A stretch of DNA of 43,236 bases from CAYZXU01 sp964482535. Lineage in GTDB: Bacteria; Desulfobacterota; Desulfobacteria; Desulfobacterales; BuS5. Under the pieces are notes generated by a model. The model saw only the letters and a list, made by a program, of their open reading frames with translations, was not told the origin of the DNA and did no database searches. The DNA is taken from assembly GCA_964482535.1 (NCBI GenBank), contig CAYZXU010000005.1, forward strand, positions 1-43,236, written 5' to 3'. Below are positions 25,006 to 32,178 of the stretch, piece by piece (position 1 is the first letter of the stretch; each line of letters opens with the position of its first letter). Made by a program: the position numbers and the translations under genes.

Positions 25006-25449
25006 GTGATAGATATTAGTGTAAAAGGCAATGAGTATGATCAACCCCCTTTTGAAGTTGAAAAGGGTAAAATTAGAGAGTTTGCAAAAGCCATAGGAGA
25101 TAACAATCCTGTTTTCAGAGATATGAATGCAGCTGCCAAACAAGGATTTAAAACCCTGGGAGTTCCTCCCACTTTTGGCACAGTGTTAACCTTAAACGGA
25201 AAGGTTTGGGATATAGTTGCTGAACTGAAACTCGATTTTGCCAAGGTGCTTCACAGCGGTCAGGAATATGAGTATTTTAAATCCATAGAACCAGGCGAAA
25301 CTCTGTTCGGCAAGACAAAAATAGCTGACATCACAGAAAAATCAGGGAAGTCAGGCAAAATGCAGTTTATAGTTCTTGAAACAACATATAATGATAAATC
25401 CGGCGATAAGGTGTTTATTGACAGAATGACCCTTGCCGTGCGGGAATAA
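25006..25449 (+). CDS. MaoC-like (hot-dog) subunit, probably non-catalytic half
   Basis: The product has 147 residues and starts with GTG, 8 bases after the ribosome site aggagg. It resembles the N-terminal MaoC-like dehydratase domain: FEVEKGKIREFAKAIGDNNPVFRD, then GVPPTFGTVL. The catalytic Asp-His motif of hydratases is absent. The next gene, 24 bases on, has that motif. Such pairs form heterodimeric hydratases for bulky enoyl-CoAs, for example ChsH1-ChsH2 in sterol side chain and HadAB in mycolate synthesis. I infer a heterodimer here. Confidence 0.82.
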   Translation: MIDISVKGNEYDQPPFEVEKGKIREFAKAIGDNNPVFRDMNAAAKQGFKTLGVPPTFGTVLTLNGKVWDIVAELKLDFAKVLHSGQEYEYFKSIEPGETLFGKTKIADITEKSGKSGKMQFIVLETTYNDKSGDKVFIDRMTLAVRE

Positions 25450-25473
25450 CATAAAAACTAAGGAGGATGACTG

Positions 25474-25905
25474 GTGGCAGCAACAAAGGTATTCTTTGAA
25501 GATGTTGAGACAGGAGATAAAATACCTGAGTTAGTCAAAAAACCGATTACTGAAACTCAACTGGTTATGTATGCAGGAGCTTCCGGAGATTTTAACCCCA
25601 TGCATACGGTTCACAAGTTCGGAGAAAGGGCTGGTTTCGGAGGCGTTATAGCACACGGCATGCTTGGTATGGCTTTTGCGGGGCAGCTTATTACAGACTG
25701 GCTCGGAGTCGACGCAATGACTAAATTTTCAGTTCGATTTGTTGGTATTACAAAGCCAAAGGATATTATTACCTGTAATGGTAAGATTACAAAAAAATAT
25801 TCCAATGGTGGAAAAAATTATATAAATTGTGATCTGGTGTCGGTAAATCAAAATGGGGATACAGTTGTAACCGGATCAGCTACGGCAGTTTTGCCTAATA
25901 AATAG
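25474..25905 (+). CDS. MaoC-like enoyl-CoA hydratase, catalytic subunit
   Basis: The product has 143 residues and starts with GTG after a strong aaggagg site. The hydratase 2 motif is present: D39 and H44 in ASGDFNPMHTV, followed by GVIAHGMLGMAFAGQLITDW. It would hydrate a trans-2-enoyl-CoA to the (R)-3-hydroxyacyl-CoA, the opposite stereochemistry to crotonases. The adjacent SDR (25923) is suited to oxidise such an (R)-alcohol. The coupling with the non-catalytic MaoC-like gene upstream suggests a heterodimer. Confidence 0.88.
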   Translation: MAATKVFFEDVETGDKIPELVKKPITETQLVMYAGASGDFNPMHTVHKFGERAGFGGVIAHGMLGMAFAGQLITDWLGVDAMTKFSVRFVGITKPKDIITCNGKITKKYSNGGKNYINCDLVSVNQNGDTVVTGSATAVLPNK

Positions 25906-25922
25906 ATAAACAGGGGGATATT

Positions 25923-26747
25923 ATGGGATTAGTCGAAGGTAAGGTAGCAATAGTTACAGGATCAGGACGCGGCGCAGGCAAAGGCATAGCGACAATGCTT
26001 GCCAAAGAGGGTGCATCGGTTATTATTAATGACCTGGATGCTGAGCCTGCAGAGGAGACAGCAAGCGAGATTAATGCTACAGGAGCAAAGGCAGCAGCTT
26101 GCCCTGGAAGCGTTACAGATAAGGAATTCCCTGATAAGCTTATCAAAAAGGCAATTGATGAGTTCGGTAAGCTGGATATTATTGTAAATAATGCAGGATT
26201 CGGCTGGGATACCGTTATCCAGAAAATGACTGATGAGATGTGGTATGCTGTAATGGATATTCATACAGCTGCTCCTTTTAGAATTTTAAGGGCAGCAGCT
26301 CCGTATTTTAAAGATATGGCAAAGAAGGATAAGGCCGACGGCAAGAGAGTCTACCGCAAGGTAATTAATATTTCCTCCATCGGAGGCTTGTACGGCAATG
26401 CCGGTCAGGTAAACTATTCAGCAGCAAAGGCAGGCCAGATAGGGCTTTCCAAGGCACTGGCAAAAGAATGGGGACGTTATAATGTTAATGTTAATGTTGT
26501 TGCGTACGGATTTATCCAGACACGCATGACAGGTACTATTGAAGAGGGCCAATCTTTTAAGATTGGAGATAAAGAGATTGCCCTTGGTATTCCTTCAGCA
26601 AACCTGGCTGCTATTTCCAAGATGATTCCTCTTGGAAGAGCAGGTACGCCTGAAGATGCAGCGGGACCGGTTGTTTTTCTTGCTTCTCACCTCGCAGATT
26701 ATATTACAGGCGAGGTTATTGCATGTAGTGGCGGTCTGGTTATTTAA
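25923..26747 (+). CDS. short-chain dehydrogenase (MFE-2-like (R)-3-hydroxyacyl-CoA dehydrogenase type)
   Basis: The product has 274 residues. The cofactor loop is TGSGRGAGKG (12-21), with NDLD after the second beta strand favouring NAD+ and NNAGFGW. The catalytic Ser is in ISSIGG (151-152), with Y165 and K169 in YSAAK. An insertion of about 20 charged residues (KDMAKKDKADGKRVYRK) precedes the catalytic Ser, as in some peroxisomal-type multifunctional dehydrogenases. It follows the MaoC hydratase by 17 bases. Together they form an (R)-specific hydration/oxidation branch. A terminator follows. Confidence 0.87.
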   Translation: MGLVEGKVAIVTGSGRGAGKGIATMLAKEGASVIINDLDAEPAEETASEINATGAKAAACPGSVTDKEFPDKLIKKAIDEFGKLDIIVNNAGFGWDTVIQKMTDEMWYAVMDIHTAAPFRILRAAAPYFKDMAKKDKADGKRVYRKVINISSIGGLYGNAGQVNYSAAKAGQIGLSKALAKEWGRYNVNVNVVAYGFIQTRMTGTIEEGQSFKIGDKEIALGIPSANLAAISKMIPLGRAGTPEDAAGPVVFLASHLADYITGEVIACSGGLVI

Positions 26748-26805
26748 TGGTCAATATAATTTTATTTATAATGACTTTAAGCAATAATATATCAACTTGA
26801 TATCC

Positions 26806-26840
26806 AAAGCCCTGCTATTTTATGTGCGGGGCTTTTTATT
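26806..26840 (+). terminator. intrinsic terminator after the SDR
   Basis: The arms aaagccctgc (26806-26815) and gcggggcttt (26826-26835) pair with one mismatch and run into ttttattttg. It ends the second oxidation unit, so the HMGS-like gene at 26940 needs its own promoter. Confidence 0.8.
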
Positions 26841-26872
26841 TTGTTTTATATCACGGTATTATATTTGTGTAA

Positions 26873-26916
26873 TATAATATTTTTCTTTAAATTTATTATG
26901 TAATGAATTTAAAGAA
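26873..26916 (+). promoter_or_regulatory. -10 box with overlapping palindrome upstream of HMGS-like copy 2
   Basis: A perfect TATAAT lies at 26873-26878; no good -35 is visible. Just downstream, perfect 11-base arms TTCTTTAAATT (26883-26893) and AATTTAAAGAA (26906-26916) form a 34-bp palindrome. It covers the expected transcription start and ends 17 bases before the ribosome site. This is a typical operator position. Confidence 0.45.
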
Positions 26917-26939
26917 AAAATCTAAGGAGGTTAGAGAAT

Positions 26940-28394
26940 ATGGTAGGAATTGTTTCTTATGGCGCGTATATCCCTAAATACAGGATAGACCGGAAGATTA
27001 TTTATAAGGCAATGGGGTGGCTGAATCCGGCAACCTATATGCCTGGCGAAAAAGCGGTTGCAAATTTTGATGAAGACTCAATAACAATGGGTGTGGCAGC
27101 CGGTATGGACTGTCTTACAGATATTGATCGTAATATAATAGACGCATTCTATTTTGCAAGCACTACCAACCCTTATAAAGAACGCCAAAGCGCTGAAATT
27201 GTGGCAACAGCATGTGATTTGAATTCAGATATGCGTTCGGCCGATTTTGGACATTCCCTTAAGGATGCAACCACAGCCATGCTTGCAGCTTCAGACGGTG
27301 TGCAGGCAGGCACTTTAAGCAATGTCATGGTTTGTGCTTCAGATTGCCGCATAGGTAAACCTGGAAGCGCCCAGGAAGAGATATTTGGAGATGGCGCTGC
27401 CTCTGTTATAATAGGAAATGATAATGTAATAGCTGAATTTAAAGGCTCCTGCTCTGTTTCACACGACTTTCCTGATCACTGGAGAGGCGATATGGATAAA
27501 TTTGATCGCCAGTGGGAGGACAGATTTATAAGAGATGTCGGTTACAGTAATTTTCTTATGGATACCATCGGCGGTTTAATGAAAAAATGCGGTGTTGAGC
27601 CAAAAGACATATCAAAAGTGGCTTATCCCTGCCTGTATGCTGGCGACCATAAAAAAATAGGAAAAAAACTCGGGTTTGAGCCGACGCAGGTGCAGGAACC
27701 TTTGCTGTACACCGTGGGCTATACAGGCACAAGTGATCCCATGCTGATGCTTGTCAAGATGTTAGAGGAGGCAAAACCGGGTGACAAGATAATTGTTTCG
27801 AGTTTTGGAAGCGGAAGTGATGCGCTTTTATTTGAGGTTACTGATGGGATAAAAAAAGTACAGGGTAACAGAAAGGGTGTTGCAAAACATCTCGCTTTAA
27901 AGCATGAACTGAAAAGTTATGAAAAGATGGCCGTGTTTAATAAAACTCTGCCTGCGGAAGTGGGTATTCGCGGAGCAATGGCTGTTCTTTTTATAAGCTT
28001 TTCCGAAATGTGGAGAAGTAGAAAACAGATGCTCGGGCTTTGCGGAACAAAGTGTACCAAATGCGGAACACCACAATTCCCATTGCAGAGAATATGCGTT
28101 AATCCTGACTGCGGCGCTGTTGACCATATGGAAGAGTATAGATTCTCTGACAAGGAAGCGACTCTTTTTACATATACTGCCGACAGTCTGGCATGCACTC
28201 CAAGCCCTCCTGCTTTTTACGGTATAGCAAACTTTGACGGTGGAGGCAGATACTGGTTTGACTTAACCGATGTTGAGTTTGATGATGTAAAAGTCGGCAT
28301 GAAGATTCAGATGAGTTTTCGTAAAAAATATGTGGATGACAAGTTTCTTGAAAGTCACATCTATTTCTGGAAAATGATTCCTGTTATGAAGTAG
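26940..28394 (+). CDS. HMG-CoA-synthase-like protein fused to DUF35, catalytic triad altered (copy 2)
   Basis: The product has 484 residues and is a paralog of the protein at 17912 with the same two-part layout. The HMGS-like fold covers about 1-320, and the DUF35 zinc ribbon (CTKCGTPQFPLQRICVNPDC) begins at about 375. The motif EKAVANFDEDSITM is identical in both. By manual alignment the synthase triad is missing: the Glu position is T75, the Cys position is S106 (DFGHSLKDATT) and the His region reads KVAYPCLYAG. A thiolase paralog follows, repeating the copy 1 arrangement. It has its own promoter region, so the pair may be regulated apart from the main cluster. Confidence 0.82.
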   Translation: MVGIVSYGAYIPKYRIDRKIIYKAMGWLNPATYMPGEKAVANFDEDSITMGVAAGMDCLTDIDRNIIDAFYFASTTNPYKERQSAEIVATACDLNSDMRSADFGHSLKDATTAMLAASDGVQAGTLSNVMVCASDCRIGKPGSAQEEIFGDGAASVIIGNDNVIAEFKGSCSVSHDFPDHWRGDMDKFDRQWEDRFIRDVGYSNFLMDTIGGLMKKCGVEPKDISKVAYPCLYAGDHKKIGKKLGFEPTQVQEPLLYTVGYTGTSDPMLMLVKMLEEAKPGDKIIVSSFGSGSDALLFEVTDGIKKVQGNRKGVAKHLALKHELKSYEKMAVFNKTLPAEVGIRGAMAVLFISFSEMWRSRKQMLGLCGTKCTKCGTPQFPLQRICVNPDCGAVDHMEEYRFSDKEATLFTYTADSLACTPSPPAFYGIANFDGGGRYWFDLTDVEFDDVKVGMKIQMSFRKKYVDDKFLESHIYFWKMIPVMK

Positions 28395-28515
28395 ACTCTG
28401 TTTTTTATCGGTTATGTATTAGACAAAATAGCCCTTTACGGCTTAATATTAGTTAAGTAAAATTTAAGAACGGCATTTTTTTAAAAAATTTCGCTGCTCT
28501 TTTCAGGAGGTAAAA

Positions 28516-29715
28516 ATGGCAGAAGGTATAAAAGATAAGGTTGCAATTATCGGAATGGGATGCACCCGGTTCGGGGAACGCTGGGATGCAGGTCCTGAAG
28601 ATTTAATGATTGAAGCTTTTATGGAAGCTTTGGAAGATTCCGGAGTTGAAAAGAAAGATCTTGAAGCTGCCTGGTACGGAAGCTGTGTTGATGAGGTAAA
28701 TGTTGGAAAATCAGGCGCATCATTAAGTCTTGCTTTAAAACTCCCTTATATTCCGGTAACAAGAGTTGAAAATTTTTGTGCCACAGGTTCAGAGGCATTA
28801 AGAGGCGCGGCATATGCTGTTGCATCCGGCGCATGTGATCTTGCAATGGCCCTTGGCGTGGAAAAGCTGAAGGATACAGGTTACGGTGGACTGCCTGATC
28901 TTCCCACTCTTCTCGGGATGAAGAACAGGGTCTTTTTTCCGAATATTACAGCCCCCGGCGGATTTGCAATGCTGGCAACAAGATATTTCGACAGATATGG
29001 ACTTTCGCCCGATGAAGGTAAAGAGATTCTCGCAATGATATCTGCAAAGAGTCATTATAATGGTTCCATGAATCCAAAGGCGCATCTGCGCAAGGTAGTT
29101 ACCGTTGAACAGATAATGAAGGCTCCCATGATTGCATGGCCACTGGGTCTTTTTGACTGTTGCGGTGTCAGTGACGGAGCGGCATGCGCAATAGTATGCA
29201 GGGCTGAAGACGCTCATAAATACAGAAAAGACCCTGTTAAAATAAAATCAATGCAGATCGCTCTTAGTTCAGGTGAAGAGTTGATGTATAATGGTAAATG
29301 GGATTATACATACGTTGAAAGTACACGAAGAGCGGCCGAAAGAGCCTATAAGGAAGCCGGCGTTACAAAGCCGAGAGAAGAAATCAGTATGTTTGAAGTC
29401 CATGACTGTTTTTCTATTACAGAACTTGTAACATATGAGGATTTGATGCTTTCTGAAGTCGGCAAGGCTGGAGATGACGTAAGGGACGGTTTTTATAATC
29501 TCGACGGCAAGATTCCTTGTCAGCCAAGCGGCGGTTTAAAGTGTTTCGGTCATCCCATTGCCGCAAGCGGTTTGAGAATGGTTTACGAGATGTACAAGCA
29601 GCTGCAGGGCAAGAGTGGTGACAGGCAGATTAATGATCCTACATTAGGGCTGACTCATAACCTCGGTGGATTCCCCACAATGAATCTTATCAGTGTTAAT
29701 ATACTCGGTCTTTAA
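28516..29715 (+). CDS. SCP2-type thiolase paired with HMGS-like copy 2
   Basis: The product has 399 residues and is closely related to the thiolase at 19361 over its whole length. The nucleophile is C88 (VENFCATGSEA), the His is H346 (CFGHPIAASG), and THNLGG is near the end. It starts with MAEGIKDKVAIIGMGC and ribosome site caggagg. It closes the + strand cluster; a two-way terminator separates it from the convergent B12 mutase genes. It is likely a functional thiolase in complex with the preceding HMGS-like/DUF35 protein. Confidence 0.87.
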   Translation: MAEGIKDKVAIIGMGCTRFGERWDAGPEDLMIEAFMEALEDSGVEKKDLEAAWYGSCVDEVNVGKSGASLSLALKLPYIPVTRVENFCATGSEALRGAAYAVASGACDLAMALGVEKLKDTGYGGLPDLPTLLGMKNRVFFPNITAPGGFAMLATRYFDRYGLSPDEGKEILAMISAKSHYNGSMNPKAHLRKVVTVEQIMKAPMIAWPLGLFDCCGVSDGAACAIVCRAEDAHKYRKDPVKIKSMQIALSSGEELMYNGKWDYTYVESTRRAAERAYKEAGVTKPREEISMFEVHDCFSITELVTYEDLMLSEVGKAGDDVRDGFYNLDGKIPCQPSGGLKCFGHPIAASGLRMVYEMYKQLQGKSGDRQINDPTLGLTHNLGGFPTMNLISVNILGL

Positions 29716-29724
29716 TTATTAAAT

Positions 29725-29768
29725 TTATTTCACATCCGTTTTTTAATTTGGAAACGGATGTGAAATAA
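29725..29768. terminator. bidirectional terminator between thiolase and mutase small subunit
   Basis: Perfect 17-base arms (ttatttcacatccgttt at 29725-29741 and its complement at 29752-29768) have T or A runs on both sides. It serves the convergent genes on either side. Confidence 0.85.
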
Positions 29769-29779
29769 AAAAGCAAGGC

Positions 29780-30178
29780 TTATTTTGCGTTTTTCTTGAG
29801 GAACTCAACCATCTCTTCAAAGTTTGAGTTTTGGTCAAAAACAGCTGCCACACCAATCTTTTTTAGTTCATCACGGTCTCTGTAGGGAATAACTCCTCCG
29901 ATAAATACAACAGCGTCATCAATCCCTTCCGCTTCTAACAGTTCCATTAATTTTTTACATATCGGAACATGTGCTCCTGACAAAATACTCAGACCAATAA
30001 GTGAAATGTCCTCCTGAACAGCGGCTTGAACAATCTGCTCAGGTGTCTGGTGCAATCCTGTATATATAACTTCCATTCCTGCATTTCTAAATGCTGTGGC
30101 AACGGCTCGTGCTCCGACATCATGGCCGTCAAGACCGGGTTTTGCCACCAATACTCGAACAGGTTTATCTGTACTCAT
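29780..30178 (-). CDS. B12-binding small subunit of acyl-CoA mutase
   Basis: The product has 132 residues. The cobalamin-binding signature DxHxxG is D17, H19 and G22 (GLDGHDVG), with GLSILSGAH and IGGVIP as the other ligand-tail contacts. This is the base-off/His-on cofactor-binding domain of methylmalonyl-CoA-type mutases, here a separate subunit as in isobutyryl- and 2-hydroxyisobutyryl-CoA mutases and many archaeal enzymes. It follows the large subunit by 29 bases, with ribosome site gggaga. Confidence 0.93.
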   Translation of the reverse strand: MSTDKPVRVLVAKPGLDGHDVGARAVATAFRNAGMEVIYTGLHQTPEQIVQAAVQEDISLIGLSILSGAHVPICKKLMELLEAEGIDDAVVFIGGVIPYRDRDELKKIGVAAVFDQNSNFEEMVEFLKKNAK

Positions 30179-30207
30179 AATATATTTTCTCCCATAATGT
30201 TTCTATA

Positions 30208-31839
30208 TTATACACCGGTTGGCGCTCTAAATCGCCCGCCGGTAATTTTTTCCAATGTTCCCACAATTTCACCTATTGATGCATAAGATTTGACTGCTTC
30301 AATCATATAATGCATCATGTTTTCAGATCCCCTGAATGCATCTTCAAGCTCTTTCAAGGCTTTTTCCGTCTTTTCATTATCTCTTCCGGCTTTAACTTTT
30401 TTCAGTTTTTCAATCTGGCGGTCCATAATAGTATTATCATATTCATGAAGCTCGCCTTCATATTTGGAAATATCCTCGTCTTTAAGGGCATACTTGTTTA
30501 AGCCCATAACAATGGTTTTGCCTTCCTGAATCGATTTTTGATACTGATAGAGCTGGGAAGTCATCTGCCTTTGTATCTCGCCTTTTTCTATGAGCTTCAG
30601 CATGCCTCCGCGACTTCTGACATCATCAATTATTTCATTCATCTTTTCTTCGCACTGATTGGTCAATGTCTCAACATAATAAGAGCCGCCGAGAGGATCA
30701 GCCACATCCGGGATACCTGTTTCATGGGCTATAATCTGATGTATCATCAATGAAATACGGGATGATTCTTCATTGGGAATTGCAAATGCCTCATCATAGC
30801 AAGGTATGGCAATGGCCTGGGCGCCGGCTAAAACTGCGGAGAGGGCTCTTAATGTTGTCCTTGTTATGTTGTTTAAAGGCTGTTTAATAATAAGATTCCC
30901 TGTGTCTGCGGGAAGCATAATACGAAGGGTCTGCGCTCTTTTGTTGTCAATCCCGTAGTCTTCCTTCATGATTTTAGCCCATTTTCTTCTAAGGGCTCTT
31001 ACTGTGGCTATATTTTCAAAAAAGTTGGCCTTCATTGTGGTCATGAAAGCAAGAACAGATGCAATTTTTTCTGCAGAAATTCCTCTTTTTACTAACTCGT
31101 CAAGATAAACAAGAGCGTTTAAACACATATATGCAGCAGTCTGGACAGAATAGGCTCCAGCGCAGTTCATATGACCTGAAATACTGATGGCATTAAATCT
31201 TGGGCTTTCTTTCTGACAGTACTCTATTATATCACATGCAAGGCGAATAGATTCGGTGGGAGGAAAAATAAAGGTTCCCCTTGCTATGTACTCCTTTAAA
31301 ATATCATTCTGAACCGTTCCCCTGATCTGGTCCCTGGGAACACCCTGTTTTTCTGCAACTACGGTATACATGGCAAGAATTATGCTTGCGGGTGCGTTGA
31401 TGGTAAAGGCGGCGCTGATTTTGCCAAGGGGAATGCCCTTGAAGATATTTTCCATATCATCGAGAGTATCAATGGCAACTCCGACTCTGCCTACTTCGCC
31501 CTGGGCATGGGAAGAATCCGAATCATAACCAAGCTGTGTGGGAAGATCCATGGCCACGTTCAAACCGCTTTGCCCCTGATCAATAAGAAATTTATACCTT
31601 TTGTTTGCGTCTTCACTGCTTCCAAAACCTGCATACTGCCTTACCGTCCAGAGACGTTCCGTATACATTGACGGGTGTATGCCTCTTGTAAAGGGATACT
31701 CCCCGGGTCCTCCAAGATCTCTTTCATAATCGAGATCTTTAAGATCATCAGGCGTATATAACCTTTTTAAGGGTATGCCCGATTCCGTATATTTAGTTAC
31801 AGGTTTTTTCTTTTCCTTTTTTTTATCTTTCTGCCCCAT
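30208..31839 (-). CDS. large subunit of a methylmalonyl-CoA-mutase-family enzyme
   Basis: The product has 543 residues: a substrate-binding TIM barrel without the B12 domain. Key positions of methylmalonyl-CoA mutase are kept: Y69 in TVRQYAGF (Tyr89 in Propionibacterium), Q177 in TVQNDILKEY and R187 in YIARGTF (Arg207, which binds the substrate carboxylate). This points to a dicarboxylic acyl-CoA rather than isobutyryl or 2-hydroxyisobutyryl substrates. However, the block normally SGYHMQEAGA reads SGHMNCAGA, one residue shorter around the active-site His. The substrate may therefore be a larger malonyl/succinyl-CoA. A very basic N-terminus (KKKEKKK) precedes the barrel. MeaB is 4.4 kb away. 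Ribosome site aggagg. Confidence 0.9.
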   Translation of the reverse strand: MGQKDKKKEKKKPVTKYTESGIPLKRLYTPDDLKDLDYERDLGGPGEYPFTRGIHPSMYTERLWTVRQYAGFGSSEDANKRYKFLIDQGQSGLNVAMDLPTQLGYDSDSSHAQGEVGRVGVAIDTLDDMENIFKGIPLGKISAAFTINAPASIILAMYTVVAEKQGVPRDQIRGTVQNDILKEYIARGTFIFPPTESIRLACDIIEYCQKESPRFNAISISGHMNCAGAYSVQTAAYMCLNALVYLDELVKRGISAEKIASVLAFMTTMKANFFENIATVRALRRKWAKIMKEDYGIDNKRAQTLRIMLPADTGNLIIKQPLNNITRTTLRALSAVLAGAQAIAIPCYDEAFAIPNEESSRISLMIHQIIAHETGIPDVADPLGGSYYVETLTNQCEEKMNEIIDDVRSRGGMLKLIEKGEIQRQMTSQLYQYQKSIQEGKTIVMGLNKYALKDEDISKYEGELHEYDNTIMDRQIEKLKKVKAGRDNEKTEKALKELEDAFRGSENMMHYMIEAVKSYASIGEIVGTLEKITGGRFRAPTGV

Positions 31840-32178
31840 AATTTACTTCCTCCTGATTACAACAATTTGATAAGTTGATTCTCCATAAAGACCTGCGTTG
31901 CCACGATCTCTTTAAAAACACAGGGTTATATCTGTTTTGCCCCACCATTACCTTTTGATATTTTTCCCAATAGATCAAACAGGTAACTAATATTTATAGT
32001 ATATATAAAAAAATTTGCAAGTTTTTTTTGTCAATCCAAAATTTCATATACTTAAAAGCGCATATGTTAAAGCAAGAATCTTTGTTGATTTTTTTTAAAA
32101 AATCGTGTTAGTTTCCTGATAAATTATCGGAAAGTCAGGTTCTTTTTAAAATTAATTTTAAACTGTGGAGGTTATATC
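31840..32178. promoter_or_regulatory. divergent intergenic region with candidate promoter and operator
   Basis: This AT-rich gap of 339 bases separates the mutase (left) from the MmgE/PrpD gene (right). On the - strand TTGCAA (32015-32020) and TATAAA (31993-31998), 16 apart, form a candidate mutase promoter with a leader of about 150 bases. Near the right side TTTCCTGATAA and TTATCGGAAA (32112-32133) form an inverted repeat about 45 bases before the MmgE/PrpD start, a possible operator. No open frame or RNA gene was recognised. Confidence 0.4.

Noticed and set aside
11562..29715. Assignment of the cluster to steroid degradation
   Set aside because: The Ltp2/DUF35 and MaoC pair resemble that pathway, but no ring-degrading, hydroxylating or steroid-specific genes are present. 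The substrate is left open.
11562..29715. Assignment as the toluene bbs operon
   Set aside because: DUF35+thiolase, SDR, dehydrogenase and crotonase fit in part. However, the CoA-transferase genes bbsEF are missing and many extra modules are present.
30208..31839. 2-hydroxyisobutyryl-CoA or isobutyryl-CoA mutase
   Set aside because: Those have Ile or Phe at the Tyr69 position and a different residue at R187. Both methylmalonyl-type residues are kept here.
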